Part shown: in pieces, positions 13,877-26,200 of the stretch | Layout of the letters: every line of letters begins with the position of its first letter | Position numbering within the stretch: position 1 is the stretch's first letter | NCBI GenBank assembly: GCA_903813345.2 | Contig: CAIIXF020000003.1 | Span: 33,534,159-33,598,158 of the forward strand | Direction of reading: 5' to 3' | DNA length: 64,000 nucleotides | Origin: Owenia fusiformis | Taxonomy: Eukaryota > Annelida > Polychaeta > Sabellida > Oweniidae | The notes under the pieces: model-generated | What the model saw: only the letters and a program-made list of their open reading frames with translations | The model's database searches: none | Told to the model about the DNA's origin: nothing | Program-made: the position numbers and the translations under genes

Positions 13877-16800
13877 ATGATGCAGCTTCAACAAAAACTT
13901 GGATCATCAATAATGTGCGTTCTACCATTGTTTGTAATCGTCACAATACTGGCAGTGTCATATGTTGTAGACACAATAACCAAAGATGATGCATCTTACA
14001 ATTACGCAATATTAGGTAAGTAAGGGACATGTGAAAAAAACATTTTTGAAAATTGCTTAACCACATGCTATTTTCTGGTTCAAAATATAGTAATGGGTGT
14101 ACTTCCTTATTTTTTCAGGAAAGCATTCTTGTTGCATCTTGCAGTGAATTAGGTATAAATTGTACGCGATCAATCATGTCTTGTTTAGAACTTTTAGAAG
14201 ATGTTTGAAAAATTCAAAAGGCTGCCATTTTGACTGTCTTTCAGCATTTCCCGTTCAGGAAATACACTCGTGTCTTCATACTTTGTTTAGTCTATTTATT
14301 TTGTACTAGAAAATAACATGGGCAGGTATAGCAATTTTTCAAAAATGCTTCCTTGAACCATAACCTCGCACAGTATGGACAACAATACGTGAATTGTACA
14401 GTCGTGCTTCAAATTGAGGATCGACTTACTTTTATTAATCCCTGATCGATAGTCCCCGATTGTCCCATTGGTTACAAGTGTACCAAGTTGATTGTCACAT
14501 ATCGGGTAATCCAAAAATAACAGAAATGACTTTACGGAGGAGAGTATACTAAAATAAGGTTTTAATATGTTTGTATTTATCCATTACTATTTACTAATTA
14601 CTTTACTTGATTCCATTCGTCTAACTGTATACCTAGCGTGTCTCAACGTACATATAATGCGGGCTTATTAACTCAGCAATTAATTCATTTTCTACCCGTT
14701 TACCCAGCTCAATTTGCTTGTGATCATTTAATTGCGTCTAAAATAGTTACATAGACAGTTACATATTATAAAATTATTATTTAAAATAAGAAAAGTTAAT
14801 TGTATAGTAAGAACTGTCCTACATGGTTTAGATCATTGATACCCTGGCTCAATGCATGGAATATATTTACAAGTGATATGGAGCAGAGTGAGTCGATGCT
14901 CTCTAAGCTTGAGCTTAGCCCTACGGTCTTCACTCTCCAACAATGTGAGTAAAGTCTGTCGTCCATAGGTATCACATTGAAGTATAAAATGTTCAATAGA
15001 GTCTCTTGAACTGCAGCGCAATGGGCAAACCCCATTACTTATAATGCGTTTAAATCTGATTTAGAGAGATATCCCCAAGACTTATATGTTCATAGACAAA
15101 TTGGCAAAAGTGTACCGTTCAAGTGTTCTCCAAATGATGGAAAGTGGAGAGTTATGACGTCCATTACCCCCTATAAACCACAGCAATCTATGAACCAAGA
15201 CTGTTTTGTAAATATTATTATTCATTGGTAACACTATTATACTCCAGAAGAACATCATCCTTGAAAAGTCTATCTGTCTTCTAATAGAAAGCCATCCAAG
15301 GCCTGAACCTACAATCGGGTTCGGCGAAATTTTTGGTAGTTCCTGAATTCTTCTTCCGATTTCATGGTGTGATATTTCCACTTGCTCTATCTCATGCGTG
15401 GATATTATAGTCTATTACCTGACAACCGTACAGTAGCTTGCTATATATAACTTACTAGCCATTAATGGGCAAAGACCTCCTGTTAAAGAGCCAAGTCCAA
15501 ATAACGAGAAATATTTCTGTATTGATTTGAACATCGTTTGTTTTACCAGGTCGTTGTGGTTCCCAAGTGGTATCCCGACATGCAGCTCCTCTGTTTTTTG
15601 TTGAATTGCACTGGGGCCAAGTATGGGGGTATCTTTGCCGTCGTGGGGTCTGCCGGAAATAAGGAGCGATCATTTCCCGGGGTGGATAGTAATTCGCCAG
15701 TTTGAGCTGTAATTCCACACGACGTGGGTGTCTGTTAATACTTTGCATGCTCAGAGATACTAGTAATTGTAAAATTGAATTTCTAAGCCTCAGTCATATT
15801 TTCTCTACGAGTCGAGTACGACAGTCATACGACCCGACAACGGTCGTAGCTTAACAAAATCGATATAGAAAATCTACATCTACGCGTATTACTATATCCC
15901 TTTATTTTATGCGGCATATCATTTCTCTCGTTAGGAAGCTATAGCTACGATTGCCGTAGATGAAATGTGACCGATGCATTACTCGAAAGATTACTGCATT
16001 TGGTTTCTACAAATCTGTTTTTGATATCTGGTCCTATTCAGATAACAATGTGAAGGACGGCAAAGAGACAAACACAATCACAACCGGCACTATAAGGGCG
16101 AGCTATGCACCACGAGGGAATTCATTTCACTCAAGACCACAACATCCGGATGCTGTGAACAAAAAAACATGCAACCAAAACCGGACCCAGTCTTTCCCAT
16201 ATCTCAGCGGCATACATAGCAACCCATCTGTAAATATTGACTTTAAAAGGGAAACGTTTGTTTACAAGATCGACGTTGACTACCACATCTTTACTGTTTC
16301 AATTTGGTCGACAGCGGAATATTGTCACGCTGAAGGTTGGCTCGATGGCAAAAGAGAAAATATAAGGTATGGACAACAAGTGTGGAAGATTCATAAAGAA
16401 GCAGAAATTGTAGAATTGTGATGCACAAGGTTTTGTAAAAATGTTTTGAAGAATCAAAGACGTATTTGGAAGAACTAATTTTTATTGAACATGATACTAT
16501 TTTAGTATTTCATCTATTTCATCTTTGTTTTATAGGGAAAGTTTTGTGATTGGTCTGTCGATGCCCTTAACAATAAGAATATACGTGGTAGACACTGATA
16601 TGGCTCGACATATGCATTCTCGACTCTACTACACATTGATACTCACCCGGCGACCGCGTGGCCAACTTGGGATGTTGCCCAGAAACGCCAATCATAGTGT
16701 GTGCCTTATAAAACAAGAATGTGACAAAATGATTTTCCCTGATGAACCGTGTGGATTGCAAGCGACTGGTCATGGTTCATGGAACACTTTTACAAGCCAG

Positions 16801-19800
16801 AGCGCCAAGCTACCGGAATGTGAGTCTGCAAACATACAGGGTAAGTGCCAAAACATTTAATTGACGACTTTCAATTTACTTTATCTGTCATGTTAGACGA
16901 GATGGTCTTCAAGTCCGATGCTTCATGCTCTTTTATCTATATCTTTATAGTTAGGCTATCACAAGGTTTCTGTCCCGCTGGATTTTATATCATGAGTTGA
17001 GGATAAGCCTTGCTTCTAGTTTCTTAACCCTCATCTACTTCAATACCAGTTGGGATGTTTTATGGGGGAGTTATTAGTATACTTAAAGTGTTCATTTTCA
17101 AATGGCCGATTTATGCACTTTAGCCCATAAATATTTATTTCTCTCCTCGGAGAGTCAACTCTATAGATCTGCAGTTGTTTTATCTTGTTATCCAGGGAGT
17201 TGGCTGGTACCATGTGTTCAGTGTTCTGATGACGACAGTTGCTATTGGAAACAGGCAATGTGGCAGCCTTACGGTGAAAAATGTAGCTATCATATGCCTG
17301 TTAAGGAAGAGGTAGAAAGCAGCTACAATGATAAAAATGTAAGGCAATTAATGTTGTGTAAGCTTCCTTTTTGAACAATTGCATTGTATTAAAAATGTTG
17401 CTCTTTTTATGAGAAATATCATAGAGTCTCTTTACAATTACAATACAAAATTATGTCAATATATGTTTATATGATTTTAATTAATAAATAAAACAAAAAC
17501 AAAAAACTCTACAACCCTTGAAAGGAGATCAATTAGTGGACACCATGTATATACATATTGTGTTATTAAAATTATTGTAGATTCTTTTCCTTGGCGATTC
17601 CACTCTTCGCGGGATGATGTACTATATACTTGAGTATCTTAATGGAAGCCTCACTGATTGGGAAATGTCCCATGGGGCACTCCTATACAATAACATAAAC
17701 AGAGGACGCACAAATATGAGTTTTATGTACTATCCCGGCCTCGATGAAGATCCACCCACTATCAAAACTGCTCTGAAAACATTGATAAAATTGTAAGATG
17801 TTTGCATATGAAAATCCAGTGGTGCAGCTAAGAAGCGACTAGGCGAAAAGTATTTCCAAAGCCTGGTCGAGGCAAGCGCCTCGTCTGTCTCATCCTGGCT
17901 ACGCTACAACATTTCCATTATTCAGATTCTAAACTTATGCCTTGGAAGTATGAACGCAAAGTTATACTTATAAAAACACCATTAAAATATGAACTTAGTT
18001 CGACGATGGCAATAGAAAAACATACCTCTTACGTGATGAGATGAGAAAAAACGCGCGAGTGGAATGAAGCAGCCACAATGCATTGAAGTCTTGAGCCTTA
18101 ATTCTTTTCACACATTACAAAATATTTTCTATGAAATCACCTAAAAGATGCAAAATCACTAAAAGGACACAATTTCAATGAAATTTTTTGCAAGGGCCAA
18201 GTTGGCAAAGTATCAATTTCAATCTGGACAGTCAACTTGTCATCTTGACAACTGTTGACAACCATGCAAGTGACCTTGTGTGCAGTGATTGGTGATATAA
18301 CCCTATGCAGTTATATGAAATACTGTGTTCGGATTGGCTGGATTTAGATTAAAAATCGATAAAAATTAACAACTGATTTACAACTAATCATTGATAGAGG
18401 ACTATTTTTGAAAGGTTGTTAAAAAGCGACGATGCAAAGGCCTCGTCTGTCTCGGGGGGCCTGTCTCGTATATAATAATCACCCTATAATGTGAAGTACA
18501 AACACATAGTATGTAATGGTCATAAAATATATTTTAATATGATCTCTTTTACACAAGTGCAGGTGCCTCATTGACTGAATTAATTCGTTCCGCATTTATC
18601 TAATGCAGGTACTAGAATCATACATGTATTTATGTGCAAAATACTGTATGTTAAACATGAACATCAGATAATTATCTCATTTTTAACTTGTCGTATTATG
18701 TGGGTAGTATTATATGGAAATCTACAAAACATCTTTGAACAGTTTAATGATAAATGCGAGAACATGATTCACACATGGCTAGGCAAGTTGTGTCCGATTC
18801 CAGCTAATCCGAACAGAGTATTTCATATTACTGCTATGTATTATGAAACAGGTCGTTACACAAAACCAATTACCCCTATTGAAGAAAGAAAATGTTTAAT
18901 GTGTAACAAGAAAACCGGTTCAGAATGCCATTTCCTATTAGAATGCAATAAGTTAAAAGATGTTCGGTCAAGTTACATGGATAAAATAAAAAAACACTGT
19001 CAAAATTTAGAAAACATGAATAACGTGGAACATAAATTAATGTTTCTATTTAATTCAGAGGGAATAATATTAAATATACTAGCAAAATATATATCTAATA
19101 TTTTTATCGAGAGAAAAAAAACACGAAATGCATCCAATAAAATCTTGCAATGATCAAGCACCCTTTGATTAGTTAATATAATATATAGATAATTAGTTTA
19201 AGCTTTTTCATTTTTTTCTGTTTAAGCTGTACACTTTGCCCAAATGTGGGATACAAGTATAATAAAGCTCATAATAATAATAATAATATGTCACCAATCA
19301 CGCATCGAAGGTCACTCCTTGTGTGGTTGTCAAGGTATCTTCACTTTTAAATCGATGCTTTACCAACTTGACCATTGCAAAGTTTCAGTGAAAATATGTT
19401 CTTTTAGTGATTTCGTGGCACGGTAGAAAATATTTTGCGATGTGTGAAAAGAATTTCAGCCCAAGACTCAATGCATTGTAGAATGACCATTCCTTTCAGG
19501 CATTGTTTCCTACCAATGATGCGCATCTCGTGCAAATTTTGGAAAGCAGCGCCTTCAAGGAATGGCCAATACACATAGCAATAAGTCCAGGGCTTAAATA
19601 AAAAACGTTAGAGAATAAAATAAGTGGACGACCAAGTAAATACGATTAATAATTTTGACAAATAGGTGGATCAATTTTTAAGAATGTTCTTTTTCAAAAT
19701 CAGTTTTAATCCCTGTTTTATTTTCCGGGAAGTAATAGAATCATTGTATAAAGAAAACATGAGTGACAGAAAAACATAAAGGGGTACGACCGCAAACCGA

Positions 19801-21146
19801 CTTCTTTGTAAAAATAAAACATTCAATATGTGCCTCACATTTGCTCTCTCTGACTTTCAGGTCTCAACCAGTTAAGAATTCTAGCAGTACTGTGCTAGTG
19901 GTGGGACGCTTTAAGGATATTGATAAGAGGGACTTTCCGCTCCTGATGTCGACGCTAAAAGAGCTGGGACTAACTGGGATCAAGTTAGTCATGAAGACAA
20001 TGGGTTTCAGCAGATGCCAGGTAATAACATACGTCGGGTAATAATAACATACGTTGGGTTGTAATATACGTCGGATAATAACATACGTCGGGTAATAAAA
20101 ACATACGTCACATACTTCGGGTAATAAAAACATACGTTGGGTTGTAATATACGTCGGGTAATAACATACGTCGGGTAATAAAACATACGTTGGGTTGTAA
20201 TATACGTCGGGTAATAACATACGCCGGTTAATAAAAACATACATTGGGTTGTAACATACGTCGGGTAATAGCATACGTCGGTTAATATAGACATACGTCG
20301 GGTTGTAATATACGTCGGGTAATAGCATACGTCGGTTAATAAAAACATACGTTTGGTTGTGATATACGTCAGGTAATAACATACGTCTGGTAATAAAAAC
20401 ATACGTTGGGTTGTAATATACGTCGTGTAATAAACGTAGTATAGAAATATCAAGAAAATGTATTGTTACAACATTGAATCTGTTTAAAAAATATTTTCAG
20501 GTAGATGTGGCTGCTGCTGTTAATACAAATTCTGACCTTACGGCGATCGCTCAGCGTTGCGGATTTGAAATCCTACAAGTTTTCCCTATTATCATGCCAA
20601 TGTACAAAGATGCAACTTATGGTAACTGTGCAATGCATTACCACTTTATCAGCAACAGAAAAGAGGTATGTTAATTTATGGTAACTTTGCATTGCATTAT
20701 CGCTTTATCAAAACATATAAAAGAAGAATGGTTAATGTGAAATACATTATAACTTTATCAGCAGTCACATAAACGAACTATTTTGAATTATCGTAACAGT
20801 TTACTTTAAAAAAGTATAATGCTTAAATGTTCTCTTTTACGGCCTATGGACGTTGATCAAAAATAATGCTTTAAAACAGTCCCAGTTAGGAAAAACATAC
20901 AAAACTTGATTGAAGATAACAAATATCATAACATTAAATCTCAAATGTAACTATTAACAATATATACATCAACATAATGATATTCATGAATGATTTTACA
21001 TTTATTCTATGTAGGGTCGAAAACTAGAAAACTACCATGTCAACGGGAACGTCGTAGCAGCCTATTCCAACATGTTTATAACCATGCTACATAGGCATTG
21101 GACAAATAAAGCTAAAAAATATTTGATTGGCAGAATAAAGGTTTGA
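13877..21146 (+). CDS. CPED1-like: CPED1-like PC-esterase family protein, gene A (8 exons, 526 aa)
   Basis: Exons: 13877-14015, 16042-16366, 16536-16840, 17196-17338, 17581-17792, 19861-20020, 20501-20665 and 21015-21146. All junctions are GT-AG and phase-compatible, and the total is 1581 nt. Residues ~11-31 form a hydrophobic signal anchor, so a type II Golgi/ER membrane protein is likely. The first third carries the N-terminal (cadherin-like in vertebrate CPED1) segment with TRSQSFPYLSGIHS-type and HAEGWL motifs; the visible form here is RTQSFPYLSGIHS. Next comes the conserved DEPCGLQ block, then GDSTLRGMMYY at the PC-esterase block I, whose Ser311 is the expected nucleophile. NRGRTNMSF and VLVVGRF follow, then a CAMHYHF block (His474/His476), then YHVNGNVVAAYSN at the C-terminus. 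The order and motifs match CPED1/NXPE-type PC-esterases, which are proposed to act on glycans. The substrate is unknown. The start was chosen for the in-frame hydrophobic anchor shared with gene B. Human CPED1 is about twice as long, so this is a short form. Confidence 0.85.
14790..15450 (-). mobile_element. LINE fragment (C-terminal end of ORF2), decayed
   Basis: This lies in intron 1 of CPED1-like gene A, in the opposite orientation. Frame-broken minus-strand translation gives the pattern of a LINE ORF2 tail: LYGCQ, GWLSIRRQIDFSRMMFFWSI, then FANLSMNI, then a CPLRC...HFILQCDTYG Cys/His block of the type found after non-LTR reverse transcriptases. At least one frameshift separates the two parts. 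No reverse transcriptase core remains. Confidence 0.6.
18060..19500. mobile_element. Foldback element split by a LINE insertion
   Basis: The segment at about 18060-18300 is the approximate reverse complement of about 19290-19500. For example TGGTGATATAAC and TTGACAACCATGCAAG near 18250-18300 pair with GTGGTTGTCAAGG and TGTCACCAATCACGC near 19290-19335, and CACAATGCATTGAAGTCTTG pairs with CAAGACTCAATGCATTGT. The LINE tail at 18690-19290 lies in the loop. The whole sits in intron 5 of gene A. Confidence 0.6.
18690..19290 (+). mobile_element. 5'-truncated LINE, ORF2 C-terminus and 3' tail
   Basis: A 173-residue open frame ends at 19153. It contains CLMCNKKTGSECHFLLECN, the CX2C...HX4C block that follows the reverse transcriptase in several animal LINE clades. 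It is followed by a short 3' UTR (AATAAAGCTCATAATAATAA) ending in an (ATA)n microsatellite, a typical LINE 3' end. It is inserted in intron 5 of CPED1-like gene A. Confidence 0.7.
20021..20440. repeat. Minisatellite starting exactly at a splice donor
   Basis: The array is about 420 bp of 17-21 bp units related to GGGTAATAACATACGTC and GGGTTGTAATATACGTC, alternating in a higher-order pattern. It starts at the donor of exon 6 of CPED1-like gene A (CCAG then GTAATAACATACGTCGG), so the donor itself is part of the first unit. On the minus strand the array is open in two frames (Tyr/Thr/Arg-rich). That is a repeat artefact, not a gene. Confidence 0.85.
20666..20780 (+). repeat. Degenerate copies of the end of exon 7 of gene A
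   Basis: After the exon 7 donor, TTTATGGTAACTTTGCATTG and the following ATTATCGCTTTATCA are diverged repeats of the exon end (CTTATGGTAACTGTGCAATG, ATTACCACTTTATCA). A second, weaker copy follows with ATACATTATAACTTTATCAG near 20742. The paralogous exon of gene B is followed by the same kind of repeat in many copies. Confidence 0.6.
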
Positions 21147-21729
21147 AGAAAGTTGATTGGATGTAATTTGACATAGAATTTTCAAAGTGCACATGAAAGG
21201 ATGTGGTGTAGATGAAAGGATGAGGTATTTTTTCGGAATAAGTGTGATACATGTACAGTATATCTGTGGCTCCAGGTACTGAGAATTTGAAGATCTTACT
21301 TGATGCCAATAAAAAGTTTCAGAGAAAAAACGTAACTGTGGGGGTCATTTTGCCCCCCCCCCATTAGGGCGTATAGGGTTAAGGAGTCATCGTAAAGCTG
21401 CGTCGGCGTAGATCAGATGATTATCATGACGCAAACTCCACTTTATTTGCTTCATCCCAGACCCCGATGAGTCAAGATTTCACTATGTTGCCCGCATTGG
21501 TCGCATGGTCTTATGAAATATCCTAGTTGTCATACAAAAACCTATATTATCAACACCTCACGAGGCCTGTTCTCGGGGTATAAGTACTTGTTCAGAAGGC
21601 TTATATTTTACCGTATTGACTTTAGCAATAGTGGCTGGCCATAGTTTTGTACTTAGTTTTCAATAGGCTGTGATAATAGTAATGGCCTCCTTTCAACACC
21701 GTGCGTGTTCAAAGGGCAACATAGTGAAA
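21147..21729. other. Intergenic, no gene seen
   Basis: This stretch contains the 3' flank of gene A. A short C-tract sits at 21353. There is no coding signal. Confidence 0.4.
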
Positions 21730-22450
21730 TGAGTGGTATCGATATGGTGAACTTTTTGAACACACGTTTCTCTTAAACCAGTCATCAAAAAATTCTGAAA
21801 ATTTTACATATCGTCAATTTAATGGTCATCTTTTGAATGGTAACGATAACGTTCGAAAAAAATATTTAATTTTTCTCTATATTGTTTTAGAAAACACCTC
21901 AGACACTTATTTTGTTCTTGGTATCATATGTTCGGAATGAAATGAAACATCTATCCGAACCTCATTGGAACAAAACGACATAAACACAACGTGTCTAGGT
22001 CTCTCAATATTGTAGTAGTACAAAGGAAGTTTTGGTTGATTTAAAAAAAGTATCTTGTTAAAGAAATAAAAGGTTGAGTTCTATCTATTTTTTTGGGGGG
22101 GGGGAATTTTGTTAACTTTTTGAATACCTTTTTAAAATCAACCAAAAATTCCTTTGTATAACTATACTATTGAGAGGTCTAATAATATGTTGTATATGCT
22201 ATTTTGTTCCAACAAGGTTCGGAAAGACATTTTATTTCATTCTCAAGAATTGGTTGAAAGGAGCAAAAACAATTGCACTAAAAAAATGTTAACAAAAACA
22301 GTTAAACTAAATATTTATAAATAATTTTCGCATTAAATTGTTGTCAATCAGTCAACATTACATAAAATACCGTTTTTTTACAGAATGTTTTCAATAATTG
22401 GTTTAAGAGAAAAACATTGTTGAATTCAGTTCACCATATCGATACCTATC
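21730..22450. mobile_element. Foldback MITE, about 720 bp
   Basis: TATCGATATGGTGAAC near 21738 is answered by GTTCACCATATCGATACC near 22430. The arms stay complementary inwards (TTTGGTTGATTT against AAATCAACCAAA) to a centre near 22090 marked by a G-tract. The arms are diverged and contain no coding sequence. Confidence 0.75.
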
Positions 22451-22494
22451 CTTTGCAAAAAAATCATTCGCAAGTGCAATGCAAATCGCAACGC

Positions 22495-22992
22495 TAACAC
22501 CCCAGTCACATTTGTCGTACGGAGGGCGTGCGTCGACCGCAGATCAATTAAATCAGTGTATTTCTGCGGCGAGCGTAGGAAAACTACGCTCGCCTTGCGG
22601 CCTCCGTACGGCGTATCCAGTTTTTTACAGGCCGCAGGGTCGCCGTAGAAATTATAACTCGGAGTTGTAATATTTGTTCATTTCTGAGGTCCCTGTAGAA
22701 ATCAACTGGCTCAACAAGATTGAATCATTAATTGTCAATGTTTCACGATCACTTTTCATTTGATATCACATCCTAGCACTATGAATAACATTTATGAATT
22801 GTCCTGATGTAAATAAAATGAAAAAAAGTATTATTTATCAACAGAAATTTAAAATTCACCGTGCGGCTGCCGTGAGAAATGTGACTGCAAAAGTATGAGA
22901 GCGCAGGAATTCTGCGGCGAGCGTAGAAAAGCTACTGGCCGCAGAAATGATAGACCGCACGGCGGCCGTGGGAAATGTGACTGGGGTGTAAT
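22495..22992. mobile_element. TIR element with ACACCCCAGTCACATTT ends
   Basis: The left end ACACCCCAGTCACATTT (22496) and right end AAATGTGACTGGGGTGT (near 22974) are perfect inverted repeats. Both subterminal regions are unusually GC-rich for the window (GCGGCGAGCGTAG, GGCCGCAG) and also partly inverted. The length is about 495 bp. There is no coding potential, so this is a non-autonomous element. Confidence 0.75.
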
Positions 22993-23165
22993 TTGGCGAT
23001 GACCTCCGATGCGCGAATCCACATCTAACGTTGCTTTGTATACATGTAGATGAAGCGAAGTGAATCATATTTGTGTGTTAACGGCAATCACCCAGCTGTG
23101 AACGGGGTTAACGGCTTGAATTTTTACAAGCCTGGGTGATCAATTGAAACCAGCATGCCAACTAC

Positions 23166-23173
23166 TATAAATA
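23166..23173 (+). promoter_or_regulatory. Candidate TATA box of CPED1-like gene B
   Basis: TATAAATA lies about 100 bp upstream of the gene B start codon, a plausible distance for a short 5' UTR. It is supported only by motif and position in AT-rich DNA. Confidence 0.3.
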
Positions 23174-23271
23174 CATTTTATGAATTTTACTGTACAGTTT
23201 AATATGTACGCTAGTCAGGCTTACTCGGAAAGACACCCAGCATAAATCTGGAAAAAGTAAATAAAAACAGA

Positions 23272-26200
23272 ATGCGACTGAAAGAAAAACTTGGATTATC
23301 ATCACCATCATGTTTTTTTCGCTTAATCGTTTGTTGCGTCATTTTAACGACAGTGCTTATTGCTATACTCAATAATGGCTCTATGTCGTTCACGTATAGG
23401 GAACGATATAACAAATTTAAAGTCTTAAAATCCACAAGGAACAAGGAAGATACTACTACATATGATGAATTCCAAACTTTAGCATTGAGTAAGTATAACA
23501 CAGCTAAACTTAAACATATCACGAAAAAAGTAAAAAAGGACTAAAAATACCAACGGGTTATAAGTACAGGGTGGATCAAAAATGTTACTGTTTTTAAAGT
23601 CCCCATTTAATAATAATCATTGATAATTTATTATTGGCATGATTGGTCTCAAACATTTTGAGATGAACAAGAATTTTGGTGCTGCCAATCAAATCATGTC
23701 AATTTTAGTGAAGCCACCAATCTGGGCATGTCAGCAAGCAGAATGTGATATTCTGGGCTGCTATAAGGCAATGTTGAGAAGCAGTATGGGAAAGGTACTA
23801 GAATCTGATTTGCAAGTGTTTCCTACCTGCCTTGCAACGGAGCAGACGGGTAAGAATGAGAACGAAGTGTAATTTTTCCAGCACCTCCTCATTGCTCTAC
23901 AACAGCCTGGGATATCAAGATGGGGTTATTCATGGGGATAGGCGGCTTATCTCAACCAGGACCCCTTACATATGGCCATCATACTCTCCAGACGCCAATC
24001 CCTGTGATCACTTGAGGGTTTTACAAAATCCATCCCAACAGAACTGATGAACATGAGATCAACTGACCAAATATCATTGGACACGATTCACCGAGTTATT
24101 GATAGGCCTAACTTCAATATGCGTCCCCCCCCTAACAAATAACAATGGAACCATTAGATAGAGTGATCAAAGAGCTTTAAAATGCTTTTTATTTGAAGCT
24201 TTTAGCTCAATTTTGAAGGAAGTACATCATTTTTTGTATAATTCAAAACAAATCTTATTTTTGGGGGGTTGCTCCCCCCCCCTTTGATAGTTTGACTGGA
24301 AGAAAAATCCACTAACGTGGAAAAATGTTAATAACCATGCACCAAAAAAGAAAAAGGCGATTTCAGAACTTTTAAGACCAATCATGCCTCAAGTTCTAGC
24401 CGAGGGATGAACAATCTAACATATAAAATGACAATGAGTTAAATGTTATTGAATATAAATTTTCATATTTTTTTTAGTTAGAAATGTTACCAACAGCAAA
24501 CAAAGAAAGAAAGTCACAATCCCGTTAAGTGAGAGCTATTCAACAGTGGAAAATTCATCTCACTCAAGTATACAACGTTTTGTTGCTGTAAACAAAACAG
24601 AAACAAGTAAACAAGACCGAAATCAATCTTCCCCTTATCTTGGGAAACAAACAAACAAAATCACAAGCACTATATTGAAGAGCTATTCACCAGAGAAAAA
24701 TGCAAATTTCTCAAGTGCAGAACTTTCCATTGATGTGAACAAAACAAAAATAAAAACTTGCAACCAAAATCGAACTCAATCTTTCCCTTATCTGAGCGGC
24801 ATACACAGTGATCCGCCTCTGGATATCGACTTTAAAAGAGGAAAGTTCGTTTATAACATCGAGCTTGATTACCTTATATGGATGGTTTCTGTCTGGTCGA
24901 CTGCAGAATATTGTCACGCCGAAGGTTGGCTCGGCAAAACAAAGACTACAAGGTAGGACCAACAACAAACAAGACTATGCCAGTGTCAGGGGGCAATGTT
25001 AGAGTGCAAAGCCAACAAGCCATAATTCATGTAATTCTCTCGAGGATACTTAATCAAAACGTTAGAAAAATAATGAGTACAATTGTAGAAACAATTTTCA
25101 AGAATTATTCAAATAAATATGTGGCCATTTTCAAGAGGACTCAAATAGTAAAATTGCAAAATCAATGAAGGTAAATTAATTTTCCAGTCTTCTTTTACAC
25201 ATTACCAACATTTCGCTTTTAGCAAAAACATAAATTACAATACGATAATAAACATACAGAGTCACATCTTATCTTTCTGGTTCCAATATTTGAGGTATAA
25301 ATCAAATCATTGTAAAATTATTGCAGCACGTATGACTCGGAATTTGCAAATACCCGAAGTGTACCCATGGACTCTATCCCTGGTTAATCCTTTTTATGTA
25401 GCTGATATAGCTGTGTGTAAACAACAAACATCACTTGTTTTATTTTTAATACACAGGAAAGTATTTGTGGTTGGCATCTCAAAGGCAACGAAAATCCCCA
25501 TATATGTAGTAGACATAGGCGTGGCTGAACCAAATAAAGTTAAACCAGCTCAATACACATTGATTCTTACTCGACGAAGTCGGGGTAAACGAGGGCGTTT
25601 TCCCAAAAAAGTTAATCATAACGTGTGTCTAATGAGGCAGGAATGTGACAAAATGATTTTTCCAAAAGAGCCATGCGGACTGCAAGCAACTGGTAATGAC
25701 TCTTGGAACACGGTAAAGACACAGAACGCCAAACTACCAGAATGTGAGTCTGGAAACGAACCAGGTAAATAGTAAGAACAGCAATTTCATTCTTTTGAGG
25801 TGAATTCCAAGAGCTACATCATAGTCCCTGTAGTCTGTGTTGCTTTGGGAATAATTGTGGATGTGACAGGCCTTTCCTAAAAAGGATACCCTCATAATGT
25901 GAGCCTTGGAATCACCCACACCCACTTCCTATGTCCACCAAAGATAGTTTTCAGATAAATTCAAACTGCCTATAAATTATTTCTTCAGTCTCCCGATATT
26001 GGTCTTTATATAGGGGCTTGGTTGGTACCATGTGCGGATTGTTCTGATGCTAACAGTTGCTATTGGAAACAGGCATTATGGCAGCCTAACAAATGCAGTC
26101 ACCATAGGCCATCACTAAAGGCGGTACAACGTAGCTACGATGGAAAAAATGTAAGTCCTGTTGTAGTGCGTAATATATTCTAATTACTAATATGGATCTA

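Noticed and set aside
19864-20453. Two overlapping minus-strand open frames of 148-172 codons, rich in Tyr, Thr and Arg
   Set aside because: They are made entirely of the TACGTCGGGTAATAACA-type minisatellite and exist in more than one frame, so they follow from the repeat period and not from coding selection.
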